DNA of 64,000 nt from Pinus tabuliformis (GCA_031772625.1 CM062818.1:1283078277-1283142276); one strand, 5' to 3'; shown: positions 47,120 to 58,876, counted from the stretch's first letter. Numbers and translations: made by a program. The notes: generated from the letters alone by a model not told the origin.

Positions 47120-47250
47120 TATATATCTAGTTTTTTTGTTTTTTGTTTTTTGTTTTGTTTTTTGTTTTTGTTTTTAGTTTTTTGTTTTTTGTTTTTAGTT
47201 TTTAGTTTTTAGTTTTTAGTTTTTTTTTTGTTTTTTTTTGTTTTTTTTCC
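47020..47250. repeat. (CT)n, (TA)n and T-rich simple repeats
   Basis: CT dinucleotides from 47020 to 47084 are followed by TA to about 47117. After that come about 120 bases of TTTTTTG and TTTTTAG units. Confidence 0.95.
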
Positions 47251-47612
47251 AGAAGGATAAAAACAACTAAATTAAAAAATAAGTTACAACATCCCTCAAG
47301 ATAAATAGCTAGATAATCATACCTTGATCACTATATTTATAGGACCCTAACAGTGGCTCCAATGGGGATGGCATCCTCCCTGTGAGGTGCCAAGAAAACC
47401 ATAGACTAGTAGCCTTACCCATTGGGCGCTTATTTAACTTTCAATCAACTGAAACTAACTTAAATTATCACAAATTTATTACATATGGCAACAACTCATT
47501 AGAAACTCAAGGCCTTCACTCCGGGCTTCAATTTCATATGGTAGCCACCCACACCTGCAGTATTTGAAAAAATAAAATGGTATATACATTGATGCTTTTG
47601 AAACCAGATGAA
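47251..47612. other. Unassigned segment, possible 3' end of the second Tat-like element
   Basis: This lies directly beyond the integrase end of the second Tat-like element on its minus strand. It should contain the 3' untranslated part and LTR start. I found no polypurine tract or partner LTR to fix a border. Confidence 0.3.
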
Positions 47613-48607
47613 TTTTAGGTAAAATAATGTTTGAGTGACCTACAATTGACAGGCCCTCAAATAAGCAATTCCCTTGTTATATCCTTCAACATAAATGCAT
47701 TGGTCCCACAGAAAGCTTCAATCTTGTAAGGCCCCTTCCACAAATTGTAAAATTTTCCATGTTTTCCCTTTTCCTCATTTCTGGCATCCCATTTTAACAC
47801 AAGGTCATCAAGCTAAAAATCATCATATTTCACCCTCCTGTCATGAATCCTTTTGATCTTATCTTGGATTAGCTGAGTGTTGTTGTAGACTTCTTCTTTG
47901 GTCTGCTGCAATTGTACCATTTGATTTATCCTTCTCTGCACATCATTTGTTTCTACCTCTAATTCTTGCAATAATTTCAACACTGGAATTCCTAGGGAAG
48001 TATGGAAAACTACATCAACTCCATAAACCAATTGGAAAGGTGACATTCCAATTGACTTCTTAGTACTTACCCTATCAGCCCATAGAGAATTTATCAACTT
48101 TTTGTGCCAAGGCCTTTTGTTCTCGTGTACCAACTTCTTTATTATATTGACCATGCTCTTGTTAGAAGGCTTTGCTAACTGATTTCCTTGAGGATAATAT
48201 GTAGTAGAATGTCCTAGCACTATATGATATTTATTGCAGAAATCAATCATCTTTTTAGATTTAAATGCAACAACATTATCAGTGATGATCTTATGAGGAC
48301 AACCAAACCTAGAAAGAATATTACCTTCCATGAATTGGATAATTACTGAGTTTGTGGCCTACCTAGTTGGAACTGCTTCTATCCATTTGGTGAAGTAATC
48401 TATGGCTATTAGAATCCACTTGTGCTAAGTTGAAGAACTTGGAAGAGTCTCACCGATGAAGTCCAATCCCCACTACTGAAAAGGTATCCCTACTGAAATA
48501 GGATTTAGAGGCAAAGGTAAAAGCTTCTTTTTCCCTTCAAATGTTTAACACTGATGGCAACTAGAGACCCTTTTATGGGCATTGCTGAAAAATGAAAGCC
48601 AATAGAA
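47613..48607 (-). pseudogene. Second Tat-like integrase, core and C-terminal part
   Basis: The block 48331-47813 has ILSRFGCPHKIITDNVVAFK with the second catalytic Asp, then TTYYPQGNQLAKPSNKSMVN at the Glu-bearing block. It continues MSPFQLVYGVDVVFHTSLGI and a helical stretch. The C-terminal domain continues to about 47615 (VLKWDARNEEKGKHGKFYNL, then GPYKIEAFCGTNAFMLKDI). The first core part, with the first Asp, lies in worn form at 48607-48340. Confidence 0.8.
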
Positions 48608-49102
48608 TCATTCTCTTAGGATATTATTTGTTTTAGTCTTCCATAAAAGATGTCCTCCACAGTCACCTTTGTGAAACTCTTCCATTGTCTTATCTACCTT
48701 ATCCTCTAGTAAACAATTTAGCAATATTCCTCCTGAATCTTTCCAATACAAAGACTGATTTAGAATACAAAATTTAACAACCTTTAATTTAAGAAACCTC
48801 GCTTTTGTTTTAGTCAAACCAGGCGAAGCTTGTAAATGTTGGAGAACATAGATGATATATGTATACCAAGGGGAAGAAATAAACCTTTCTGATACATGTT
48901 GGACTACTTCTTCTTCACTGTCTTGAGAAACAATGAAATTTATATCTAATGCATGTAAATTTGATTCAACCATCAATTTGGCTAATCCCTGACCTTTAAT
49001 AAGTTTTGTGGGCCTAATCTCAACATCATACTCCAAAATAAAAACTACCCACTTACCTCTCTTTCCTTTTGGGTCAGTCTGAGTGAGTATATCCTTAACC
49101 AC
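48608..49102 (-). pseudogene. Second Tat-like RNase H end and integrase zinc domain
   Basis: It begins with the RNase H C-terminal phrase GKWVVFILEYDVEIRPTKLI and KGQGLAKLMVES. A linker follows, then the His/Cys domain of integrase at EEFHKGDCGGHLLWKTKTNN. As in the first Tat-like element, there is no extra RNase H in this interval. Confidence 0.8.
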
Positions 49103-49271
49103 ATCACTAGGAACAAAAGCAATGATGTGAGAATGTTAAATGTACACTCTGAAAAATTTTAAAGCTTTCACCAAGGAAAAGGACTTCTTTTCCATAATAT
49201 TATATTTCAAAGAAGAATCTCAACCCCATACTGAAAAAAGATATGGGTTGCTCATGACTCTCTTGGTTTTT

Positions 49272-50504
49272 CTACATTAGTGTTGTTGCAATAGTGTGCT
49301 TCGAGGCAAAAGAGAAAATCATGAAATCTTTGGTGTAGTAAGGACTAGCCAAAACAGGAGCATGGGTTAAAGCTGATTTCACCTCATTGAAAGATATTTT
49401 TTCTTCAGCAGTCCACTTGATCTCACTATCTTTCCTCAACATATTGGTAAAAACTCTTAAAATTTCAGCCAAATTCAGAATAAACCTCCTCAGAAAATTA
49501 ATCCTGCCAAGGAAAGACTTTACTTATTTTTTGTTTGTTGGGATATCAACCTTTTGGATAGCTTCAATTATACTTGGTCCAATTATAATACCATATTTGG
49601 AAATTATATGTCCAAGTAGCTTACCTTCTTCCATACCAAAGAGAGACTTTTTAGGATTCAAAGAAATGCCAAATTTTCCACATTTCTCAAAGACAATTTC
49701 CGAATGAAACAAATGATCTTCACCAGTTTTAGAAAACACAGTGATGTCATTGAGATATATCACAAGAAATCTATCTTTTTCATCTGCAAAAGCAATATCC
49801 ATTGCTCTCTGAAAATTTCCCCTTGCATTCATAAGCCCGAAAGGCATCTTCATATACATGAACGTTCCCCATGGTGTTGTGAAGGCTATTTTGTCTTGAT
49901 CATCTGGATGCACTAAAATATGGTTGTAACTAGAGAAACCATCAAGTAAATAAATTCTTCTAGAACCAACTACCCACTACAAAATGTGATCCATCTTCGA
50001 CAAGGGGTAATTATCTTTGATAGAAACTTTATTGATGTTCCAAAAATATACACATAACCTTATTTCTCCAGTCTTTTTCCTCACTGGTACTAGATTTGAT
50101 AACCATTTAGAAAATCTCAAAGGTACAATAATCTTGGCATAAAAAAGCTTCCTTACCTCTTTCTCAATTAAGGGAAACAAAACAAGGTTCTCTCTCCTTA
50201 GAATTTGCTTGAAATGCTTTTTACCTTCTTTAATAGGAATAATATGTTGAATGATACTCTTGTCATAGGCCTTCAAATCCTCGTATCCCCATGCAAAAAC
50301 ATCAGAGTATTCTCTCATCAAATCAATGTATTTCTGCTTCTCTTCTGGAGGTAAGGACTTAGAAAGCTTCACAATCTTTGGTTTGTCTTTAGTCCCTATG
50401 TTACAATCCTCCACTTCAGTTCTAGTAGGTTTCATTTTGGGCTTTTGAGCCACATCATTGAAATCAAATAATTCTTCAAGTGGTACCAAACCTCTTGGTA
50501 TCAC
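49272..50504 (-). pseudogene. Second Tat-like reverse transcriptase and RNase H start
   Basis: 50504-49977 is the RT lead-in and fingers (GLVPLEELFDFNDVAQKPKM, LPPEEKQKYIDLMREYSDVF, AWGYEDLKAYDKSIIQHIIP, LVPVRKKTGEIRLCVYFWNI). 49913-49524 is the palm (TPWGTFMYMKMPFGLMNARG, VIYLNDITVFSKTGEDHLFH, FGISLNPKKSLFGMEEGKLL). 49472-49272 opens the RNase H (APVLASPYYTKDFMIFSFAS). The match to RT of the first Tat-like element is close in wording. Confidence 0.85.
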
Positions 50505-50809
50505 ATTGTCCTTTTACTATAGGATTTCAAGCTCTGTTTCATGTCCATCAGAGTTCTCACTGATCTCATTTAAAATAGTTTCCTATCTATTATCATCAAC
50601 ACTATTTTATACATCAATATGCAAATTTTCAAACTCCCCCTTTAAGTGCAAAAAATATCTAATTGTTTGTCATTGTCAAACACTTGCCAGTACCTTATGT
50701 TATTCAGGACAACGAGCCTATGTTTTACGTCAATTTCATATTTCTTATTTGGGTAGAAAGGAATCTTACATGTACTTGTTGAGGTAGCTAATGCATCAGC
50801 AAACACATT

Positions 50810-51883
50810 CTAATTTCTAGGAATCAAAGACAACTGACACTCTGGAAAGCACTGCAAAAAATCTAAAAAAGCATTCCTATATGCCCTCAACCTGGGGTGT
50901 TTGGACGAATACTCACCTTTAATTTCATTATTGATGAGTTCTGAATCTCCATGGACTGAAATCCTTTTGGCTCCTGATATTTTCAATAGTTGCAACCAAA
51001 AAATAAGTTCCTCATATTCAGAAACATTGCTGGTACATTGGAAGGAAAGCTTGTAGGAATACTTCTTTGACCTACCTGATTTTGTGTCTAAGATCCATAC
51101 ACTAGCCCAGGCTCCTTCCTTGCTGACTGCCCCATCAAAATCCATATGCCAAAGGCCTTCATCATTATCATTTTTTGTTTCAGTCTTTAACTTCACATCC
51201 CTTGTTTTTTCTAATTCACTTTCCATGTCTTGAATTTCTTCTTCCAAACATATGTCATTATATAAAATGAAAGAATCCATGTATGAATGTACAAAATAGA
51301 GTGGGTAATTATTGGGTTTGTCCTGAATGCTTACCATATATTTCATAAGAGTCTCCCTGTACAATCTCCTTTGTTGCCCAAAAATAAGAATAGTTGCATA
51401 TGTCATATCCATTTTCAATGTGCCTTGCAACTTTGCTCCCCAAGACCTTGACAAGAGCATTCCGTATTTTGGACGGATATCAGCCACAACAACATCCATC
51501 ACTATACTTTTTTCTGGGATTTGTGTAAGGTTTACACACAAACCCTTGATCAAATCTGAACATCTTAACCTGCTTGAATCAAAAGATAACAGGTCTTTAT
51601 ATGGTTTGGTTATATCTAATCCGAGTTTCTCCATAATTACTTTTGGCATGAGAAAATGTGAAGCTCCTGAATCCAACATGGCATTGTGAAAAATGAAATC
51701 ATGAATGTTACGACTAACATAAAATGGTGGCACATTACCATCTTGTGAATTTCCCTCAACTTCTGGTCTAAACAACAATCTAGGTTGGTCATCACTTATA
51801 TTTACAGTATTTGTTCCTTCTTCTATCTTTAGTGCCTTTATAACTTGACTTCTATATACATCCTTTTTCATTAATTCAGTCAA
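50810..51883 (-). CDS. Protease and extra RNase H of the second Tat-like element (fossil)
   Basis: A 357-residue open block on the minus strand. Residues about 65-180 are the protease: HNAMLDSGASHFLMPKVIME, with the DSGAS active site, then VVADIRPKYGMLLSRSWGAK. Residues about 245-357 are an RNase H: GLWHMDFDGAVSKEGAWASV with the first Asp, CTSNVSEYEELIFWLQLLKI with the Glu, and SVHGDSELINNEIKG with the second Asp. The last Asp lies just beyond the block (FADALA near 50785). RT follows at 50504. The extra RNase H is therefore upstream of RT, as in the element at 17601. Confidence 0.85.
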   Translation of the reverse strand: MTELMKKDVYRSQVIKALKIEEGTNTVNISDDQPRLLFRPEVEGNSQDGNVPPFYVSRNIHDFIFHNAMLDSGASHFLMPKVIMEKLGLDITKPYKDLLSFDSSRLRCSDLIKGLCVNLTQIPEKSIVMDVVVADIRPKYGMLLSRSWGAKLQGTLKMDMTYATILIFGQQRRLYRETLMKYMVSIQDKPNNYPLYFVHSYMDSFILYNDICLEEEIQDMESELEKTRDVKLKTETKNDNDEGLWHMDFDGAVSKEGAWASVWILDTKSGRSKKYSYKLSFQCTSNVSEYEELIFWLQLLKISGAKRISVHGDSELINNEIKGEYSSKHPRLRAYRNAFLDFLQCFPECQLSLIPRN

Positions 51884-52667
51884 TGGAACACAAATTTAAA
51901 CCTTTGACAACTCATTTTCAAGGTTAAAAGAAGGTTGAGGCTTTTCTACCTCTTTCACATTTGTATCTTTCATTTGAGGGGCTTCCTTTGGAGGATCAAC
52001 CTTTGTTTGACTTGTAGAAGGTGTATCAGTTTGAATCTTGTTAGGAGGATTTGTTGCGGTTTTTTTTATTTCACAGATTATATTGTTTATGCACTTCCAT
52101 AATGGAATTTTGATCGCCTTTTTTGTAATCCTCTGATTTTGTATGCATCAAATCTTGTTGTGATAACAAGAACAAATCTTGTTCCTCTTTGGTTAAGAAA
52201 ACATTATCTGTCTCTCCTTCACCAAAAAGATTGATATAATTCTCTTCTAGCTCTTTTGTTGTCTCATGTTCCTCCTCAGCATAATTTTCCTAAAATAGAG
52301 GTATAATTTGTTGTAGATCTGTTGGGTTTCTTGGTTCTCTTTGCTTGATTTGGGGCTATTGTCTTTTGAAATTTGGATTCCTAATCTGAGGACCCCCTTA
52401 TGGTTCTTTTGGTGCGTCTCTCTCTGTCAAAGTCATTCTCTCCATAGTTTTAACCAAAGTGTCTAGTTTAACATCTGATGATGAAAAAGGCTCTTCTTTA
52501 ATAGTCACTCTCTTATCAGACCTCAACTTAGCTTTCTTTTCCAACAGATTGGCCTCTACACTAACAACATTCCTTTACATCTCCTCTAAAGTAGATGAAT
52601 TTCTTTCTCTCATATGATATACCATGTCGGCATCAAAACCATTTGGATATCGAAGTAAGGCCTATTG
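51884..52667 (-). pseudogene. Second Tat-like gag C-terminal part
   Basis: Minus-strand translation reads RYPNGFDADMVYHMRERNSS near 52655-52600, then VSVEANLLEKKAKLRSDKRV and a Lys/Glu/Pro-rich tail leading to the protease block. It is the continuation of the gag at 61889-62560 on the other side of the inserted copia. Confidence 0.75.
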
Positions 52668-52890
52668 GAAAAACTGAGGGGGGGGGGGTGAATCAATATT
52701 TCTTTTCAATCATTATTTTACCAGTTAAAACATTTATATTCAAAACACAAGATGAACAACAAAAATAAATGATTTTATTAATATAATCTTTGCAATAAAA
52801 TAGATACAATATATATATGGTTCTAATCTGTTGCCAAGCACCAACTTTTATTTTTGTGAGGCTCCCGCTTCCAGAGCACCAAATCTGTTT

Positions 52891-53080
52891 TGTCAAGGCA
52901 CCAACCTTGGACTTAGGAGCACCAACTCCCAGGACACCAATCCTTCTATTTTTGAGGCACCAACCCAAGGGATCCAACCCTCTGTTGTCAAGGCACCAAC
53001 CTTGGATATAGGAGCACCAACTCTAAGGACACCAATCCTTCCAACTTCTGAGGCACCAACCCCAAGGGATCCAACCCTCT
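52891..53080. repeat. 95-bp minisatellite, two units
   Basis: TGTCAAGGCACCAACCTTGG starts at 52891 and 52986. Within each unit GGAGCACCAACTC, GGACACCAATCCTTC and GAGGCACCAACCC are themselves related phrases, so the array has a nested structure. The other LTR keeps the same two units at 58948 and 59044. Confidence 0.85.
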
Positions 53081-53564
53081 ACCAGTTTACAGCTTCAGTG
53101 TAGTCTCCATGATATAGCATCAATGACAACCAATCTTCATATGAAGGAGTCTTTACAACTCTTCATATTGTCCACATAGAGTCTGCAAAAATTTATCTCA
53201 TGATGGTATCAAATAGCCATCATGATCTCCAATAATGTCTCCACACAACTTCAGGGTGTCTACAATTAACTGCACTAAGCTCTGCACAAGAATCAACTCT
53301 CAATTTCAGGCCTCTGTTCTCACTATCATTGTAAATGATTCAGGCGTGACTGCTTCTCACTGTTCTAGCTATCTCTTACTTCCTATAAAACAAATTTACA
53401 TAGGCTTCAATGTTGGTGCTGGTTACTGTTCCCTTCAAGCTATGTTAGATGAAACTTTATTTATCCCTTCACAGAATTGTTCTTTAGGTTGCGTTATGTA
53501 CCTGATTAACCCAGCACTGGTTTGAGCTTTTCAAAGGTGAATCCAATCAATAGAGTTGCTCGTC

Positions 53565-53650
53565 CTTCGGCTTCCTCCTGTCCTGCTGGACCTTTGGCTT
53601 CCTCCTGTCCTATTGGACCTTCGGCTTCCTCCTGTCCTGCTGGACCTACC
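53565..53650. repeat. 27-bp minisatellite, about three units
   Basis: The unit is CTTCGGCTTCCTCCTGTCCT plus GCTGGAC or ATTGGAC. The partner LTR has about two units at 59612-59670, so copy number changed after insertion. Confidence 0.85.
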
Positions 53651-55331
53651 ACTTCTTCCTTTCTTCTAGTTCGCCAACAACCACCGGATCAAGACAATTC
53701 TCTATTTTCTTATCTTGATACACCTAACCTTTGGCTTCCTCCTTGCTCGCTTGAGCTTCAGCTTCCTCAATGCTCACTCAAACTTTTGGATTCCCTCCTC
53801 CGGTTGCTTTAGCTTCCTCTGCGCTCGCTCATCCATCTATGCTCGCTTGATTCTTTGGCTTCCCGGTCCATGGCTTCCTCTGTCTATTCGAGTGTTCCAA
53901 TACTCACAGGACACGTAAATTCATAAGAGATGCCGAATTACAAAGAAATGTTGCATATTAAAAAATATCAGAGAGGCCCTTTTTTTCTTTAATATTTATA
54001 CAATAGACTCAATCATTTTTTATAGAGGATTTCATTGGAGAGGTTGTACCAACAGAGAGGTCCCACATGCCACATCACTATCCAATCACAATCGCAACTT
54101 TTTGGAGGTATTTTATAAGTCATGCCTATACCATCGCCGATGGCCAATTGCTCCTACTGGATGCAATATTATATACACATCTATCACAATCGGAGGTTTG
54201 CACATAACATGGCCAACTCCCCTTTTCCGACGGAGCGGATGCAATTATGTTATTAACCAGTTGTTAATAACTCCATCATGTCCATCACTTTATCACAATC
54301 GATATTTTATATCATTACACTCCTTCAAGACTTGCGATTAAACCGGATGTGATATTACATTAAACAGAAGTTAATACACCCATCGGGTCCATATGTATAT
54401 ATATATCTCAATCGACAGTCTAGCGACGTCAATTCTTTTGAACATTGTGATTCAATAGATGCGATATTTCAATAGGTCGTATTATAATGTTGCAGCGAGT
54501 CCGCATACATATCACAATCGGTGGTTCGGGGGTGACAGCCCTTATGATTTCATTCACTTTAATATGGGGACTCATTCAACCCTTATAAACCTTCATTAAC
54601 CCTTAGTTGCATATATATAACCACATGAAATCCTTATATTCGCGCTATTTCTATTATAATGTTTATATAATAGAAATACACAATAATCATGCGTAACTTA
54701 CCTTTTCCGCCTTTTTACAGCCTTTGCACATTTGTTGATGTTTACCTTTATTGGTAGATCTTACCATCCCATCCGACGGTTGATATTACACCCGACCAAC
54801 AAAGCTGCTCGGTGATCCTGCATTGTAGATCAACCCGTGCTAGATCCAACGGCCTACATGCATTTCGGGTGAGCCACTTGCAAGAGAAATAACCACTCGA
54901 AAAAGTGGTTTTCTCTTTCCACTCGAGTGCTATGTGTCGCTCGGTTAATGGAATCGGGGGAGCTCCTCTAAATACTTCTTACTGCCTAGCGTCCACCCGA
55001 TAACCACTGCCACTATTACAAACCTGCTTTTCTCTTTGACTAATGTCTGAGCTATTTAGCGCCCGATGACCGTAGATCTTCTACCATCGACGGCTGCGAC
55101 GAATCCTCCGATTTCCTCATCCGCTAATACTTAAATTAATCTCAATCATTCATTTCTTTGACTTTACGCTGCACGACTTAATCCTGGCTACTTGTTACAA
55201 ACAATCTCGTCCATTGCTCTCCAAGATCCAATGGTTCCTGTGCGTTCAATCTTCATCTGTCTCCTCACTTTGATTCATTTCTTCAGTGTTTTTTCTATGG
55301 TACTTAATAGAACCCACCGATGTGATTTCTC

Positions 55332-55370
<39 letters not shown>

Positions 55371-55374
<4 letters not shown>

Positions 55375-55545
55375 TCATCAAAAGAGAAGGAGTAAAGAGG
55401 AACACGCATCAGGAGGAGAAGCCAGCGGAAGAGCAGTTAGAGGAACCATATCATGAGATATCGAGGGAATATCAGAGAAAAGCTATTGGAGCAGTGTATC
55501 GGAAGCCATAGGAGCGACAAGCCAAAAGCAGATAAGAGCGGAGCA

Positions 55546-55591
<46 letters not shown>

Positions 55592-55766
55592 TGCTCCGCT
55601 CTTATCTGCTTTTGGCTTGTCGCTCCTATGGCTTCCGATACACTGCTCCAATAGCTTTTCTCTGATATTCCCTCGATATCTCATGATATGGTTCCTCTAA
55701 CTGCTCTTCCGCTGGCTTCTCCTCCTGATGCGTGTTCCTCTTTACTCCTTCTCTTTTGATGAATTC
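55371..55766. repeat. Perfect 396-bp palindrome with AT-tract centre
   Basis: The left arm runs GAATTCATCAAAAGAG to GCGGAGCAG (55371-55546). The right arm is its exact reverse complement (55591-55766). The centre is a 44-base AT run (55547-55590). Another AT tract abuts the left arm (about 55334-55370). The partner LTR has only the right-arm orientation, after a short AT run at 61311-61328. The left arm is therefore an added inverted copy of the neighbouring LTR sequence. Confidence 0.95.
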
Positions 55767-56143
55767 TTCCTCTTTGTGGGACTTCTTGGGCATATAATTC
55801 CATGCGATACTCCTGATATGGCTCCTCTTGCTCCAATAGGTCTTCCTTTGGATTTGCAATGTCTTTCAATGAACTTCTCTGATACCTTCATACCTTGATG
55901 GCTTTTGATATCTTTTCCGATATGCGTCTCTTGCTATGATATTTTGTAATATCGCTCTGATGTGTTAACTCCTCTGATACTCTGCAATACTCTTACTCAT
56001 GGCTTAGCTTTCTTGATGGCCTTGCTCCTTGGATTCTTGCTCCTGTTTCTTCATGGATCTACTCTGCTTCTCCTTGGCTTCATATCATCATTTAGTATCC
56101 TAGAATATTTCCATATTGACATCAATGACAATCTAGGTCAAAA

Positions 56144-56945
56144 ATATCCCCCTTTGTTATTGATGGCAATATTCTTCTTCTCTCCCCTTTTGACATCAAT
56201 GGAAAAGGAGTGCTCTGGGACTCCCCCTATCAAACTGGTTCTGTTCTTTATGAATAGTAGATCTTCATGAGTATGTTACTCCCCCTGTAATAGTTCTCTT
56301 CCTTTTACTCAAGATAGAAGGATTGTTGCAACTAGCACATTATCCCCTCTTCATGTCTCAGAACTACTTTATCATGGCTTCAATAATGCTTCAATTTTGT
56401 TAGATGCTGCCAATTGCTCTTGCTTCATGCTTCATTCCTAGATGTATCTGTTTGTTTGTGTCCATAATTTACCTGTTCTCACATTCAATCCCTGAGTCGA
56501 GACATAAACTTCTGTAATAACAACAACATGGTTATTTTCCCTATTTCTCTAGTATTAGATGACATTCTCTGTTGTTCCAATTTCTACTTAGTGATCAAGT
56601 GGAAAACATCTTCAACACCAGTCCAAAGAATAGTCAAGAGATCAATTTCTTCAATGAATTGCTCCTGAGAAATGATCTTTATCAATGAATGATTTTTAAT
56701 ATAGCTCAACAAGGATTTCATAAGGACCCTTTCACTAATAGCTTCTGCAATAATGATCAAGAATCACAGGTTCCCCCTAACTGTATGCATCATCTCTTTT
56801 GGTAGAATCTTCCTATCAAATGCTCAGATTGTCGAAGATCAGGTCAACAACATGTGTTGTTGGCTAGAGAGTTCAAGGGACTTTCAGATTGTATTTGCCT
56901 CCTTCTCCATACTTGTGTAACTTTCTTCTTTTGCATGGTTCTAGC
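56144..56945 (-). other. 3' non-coding interior with repeated polypurine tracts
   Basis: On the minus strand RGGGGGA-type tracts occur near 56145-56156 (AACAAAGGGGGATAT), 56219-56229, 56278-56289 and 56769-56778. The first abuts the 3' LTR. Multiplied polypurine tracts upstream of the 3' LTR are a described Sirevirus trait. No coding is visible in this stretch. Confidence 0.65.
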
Positions 56946-57158
56946 TCATGTAAGAGCCCAAGTTAAGTTACAATCACGTGCCATATGACCAATGTTATGA
57001 CACTGGAAGCATTCTACATTTTTCATGAATAAGAATTCATGATTTCTTCCTGCAAAATTGTTCCTTGGATATTGTTGGGGACCATAATATCTATCTTTAT
57101 GATATGGTTGGGGACCATAAAATCTATCTTTATGATATGCTTTACAATCTTTTTCCAT
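56946..57158 (-). pseudogene. Sirevirus-like gag, knuckle region
   Basis: The minus strand reads MKNVECFQCHNIGHMARDC, a CX2CX4HX4C zinc knuckle, after a repeated YHKDRYYGPQ-type stretch. It is downstream of the coiled-coil part of gag and is followed by non-coding DNA rather than pol. Confidence 0.8.
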
Positions 57159-57341
57159 GTGACCAAAGTTTGTACAAGAATAACAATAACCAAGAAATAA
57201 ACTTTGGTACCTGGGAGATGGAGATTTCCTTGTTGTACTTCTGAAGTCTTTCTATCTTGAGATCCTTTGATGATAACCATTGCTTCAATCCTTGACATTA
57301 TCTACATTTCTTCTTGGAGCAGGATTTCTTCCATTGTTGCC

Positions 57342-58472
57342 TTAATTTTTCTCCTTGCCTTTGCTGGAACTGGGAGCATCACCATTTCTTTCTGGCTTCT
57401 TAACATTCCTTTTGTTTGAAGCATTATCATTCTTGTTTGAGGATTCACCTGCATACCCGAGACCTGATTTATCAAATGGACATCTTTGATGGCTGAGCAT
57501 GTCATCCAAGGCTTGAGAGCTCTTCAAGGTTTTGTTCATCCCTTCAACCTTTTTCCTGAGGAAAGCAATCTCTTCTTCCAATCTTTCACACTCATTATTC
57601 TTCTTAGCAAGTTGTTTCTTAACTTCTTCCTTGATATGAGCAGCTTCATTTGCTTCTATTTTAATGGAGATGATATCTGACTTCATTTTGAATATTTCTT
57701 CATTTTCCTTTGCTAGACTGCTCTCCATTTCTTCCTTGATCCTTATAGCTTTACATGTTTCGGCCTTGAGAAGTTTGATGTTAGATTTTAATTTGAAGAT
57801 TTCTTCATGCTTTGCTTTTAGTTGACATATCATGGTGTTTCTCTCCTTTTTTGCTTCATCGACCTGTTCTTCTATGATTGCCAATGTTTCCATTATCTTC
57901 TCAGCTCCTTGTGCTTTCTTCTTAAGTTCCTTGTTTTCCTTTTTCAAATTGATAATCTCTTCCATGGCAGCCATAAGTTGAGTGAGGAGATATTATACAA
58001 AATCTTTTTCATTCTCTTCATCTTCTAGGTCTTCTTTAGCCTTGATGTCATCATTCTCATTTTCAGGTTCTATGATGGATTCTGGATTTTCTTCTTGATT
58101 TCCATCATCTTCTTGACTAATGTTCATGGTCAATGCTCCTTTTGAGTGAAGGTCATGAAGTTTGTCCCATATACCCTTTGTTGATGAACATTTTCCTAAA
58201 TTGTTCTTTATAGAATCAGGTAGCCCATTCAAGATTGCCTTCATTGCTTTTTCATTGTACTCCTTGGATTCTCCATCCATCATGCTATCAACAATTACTG
58301 ATTTCCAGATTTCAATGCCTTGAGTCTTTAAGAAATTCCTCATTCTTGCTTCCCATATATTAAAGTTCCCATTGAACCATGGAGCCTCCTCAAATTGATT
58401 GTCTTCTATTTTAGTGGTAGAGGGAGACACATCCTTAGGAGGATTGGAGACTTTCTTCCTTGACTTCGCCAT
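57342..58472 (-). pseudogene. Sirevirus-like gag, N-terminal and coiled-coil region
   Basis: The block 58490-57993 contains MAKSRKKVSNPP from 58472, then APWFNGNFNIWEARMRNFLK and ILNGLPDSIKNNLGKCSSTK, the copia gag core. An acidic tail follows. The block 57974-57342 is a long Glu/Lys-rich coiled coil (MAAMEEIINLKKENKELKKK). It ends in QALDDMLSHQRCPFDKSGLG, a phrase shared with the gag fragment at 38585-39600. Coiled coils in gag are typical of Sireviruses. Confidence 0.85.
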
Positions 58473-58524
58473 TTGTGTTCTAAAGATCAACCTTCAAGCT
58501 GTTAGGCTTTGAATGAAGGTACTG

Positions 58525-58536
58525 GCTCTGATACCA
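58525..58536 (-). other. Primer-binding site of the Sirevirus-like element
   Basis: The minus strand reads TGGTATCAGAGC two bases after the LTR end, a perfect initiator-Met match. Confidence 0.95.
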
Positions 58537-58675
58537 ATTGTTGGAAATATTGGGGGGCTGAATCAATATTTCTTTTCAATCGTTATTTTACCAATTAAAA
58601 CATTTATATTCAGAACATAAGATGAACAACAAGAATAAATGCTTTATTAATATAATCTTTGCAATAAAATAGATA

Positions 58676-58876
<201 letters not shown>

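Larger units (their letters stand above)
52673..56143 (-). repeat. 3' LTR of the Sirevirus-like element
   Basis: It matches 58539-61883 along its whole length, apart from repeat-number changes and an inverted duplication at 55371-55548. No coding is convincing. Minisatellites at 52891-53080 and 53565-53650 are inside it. Confidence 0.9.

Noticed and set aside
47131-47240. Telomere-like TTTTTAG array
   Set aside because: Unit length drifts between TTTTTTG and TTTTTAG, and it sits next to CT/TA simple repeats. It is a T-rich microsatellite.
47345-47375. Primer-site-like CAGTGGCTCCAATGGGGA
   Set aside because: It does not follow an LTR end and does not match a common primer-site form.
52891-53080. 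CRISPR-like array of regularly spaced repeats
   Set aside because: The units are contiguous with no unique spacers, the context is a plant LTR, and the pattern is a minisatellite.
55453-55684. Two identical 70-residue open frames on opposite strands
   Set aside because: They are mirror readings of the perfect palindrome and not genes.
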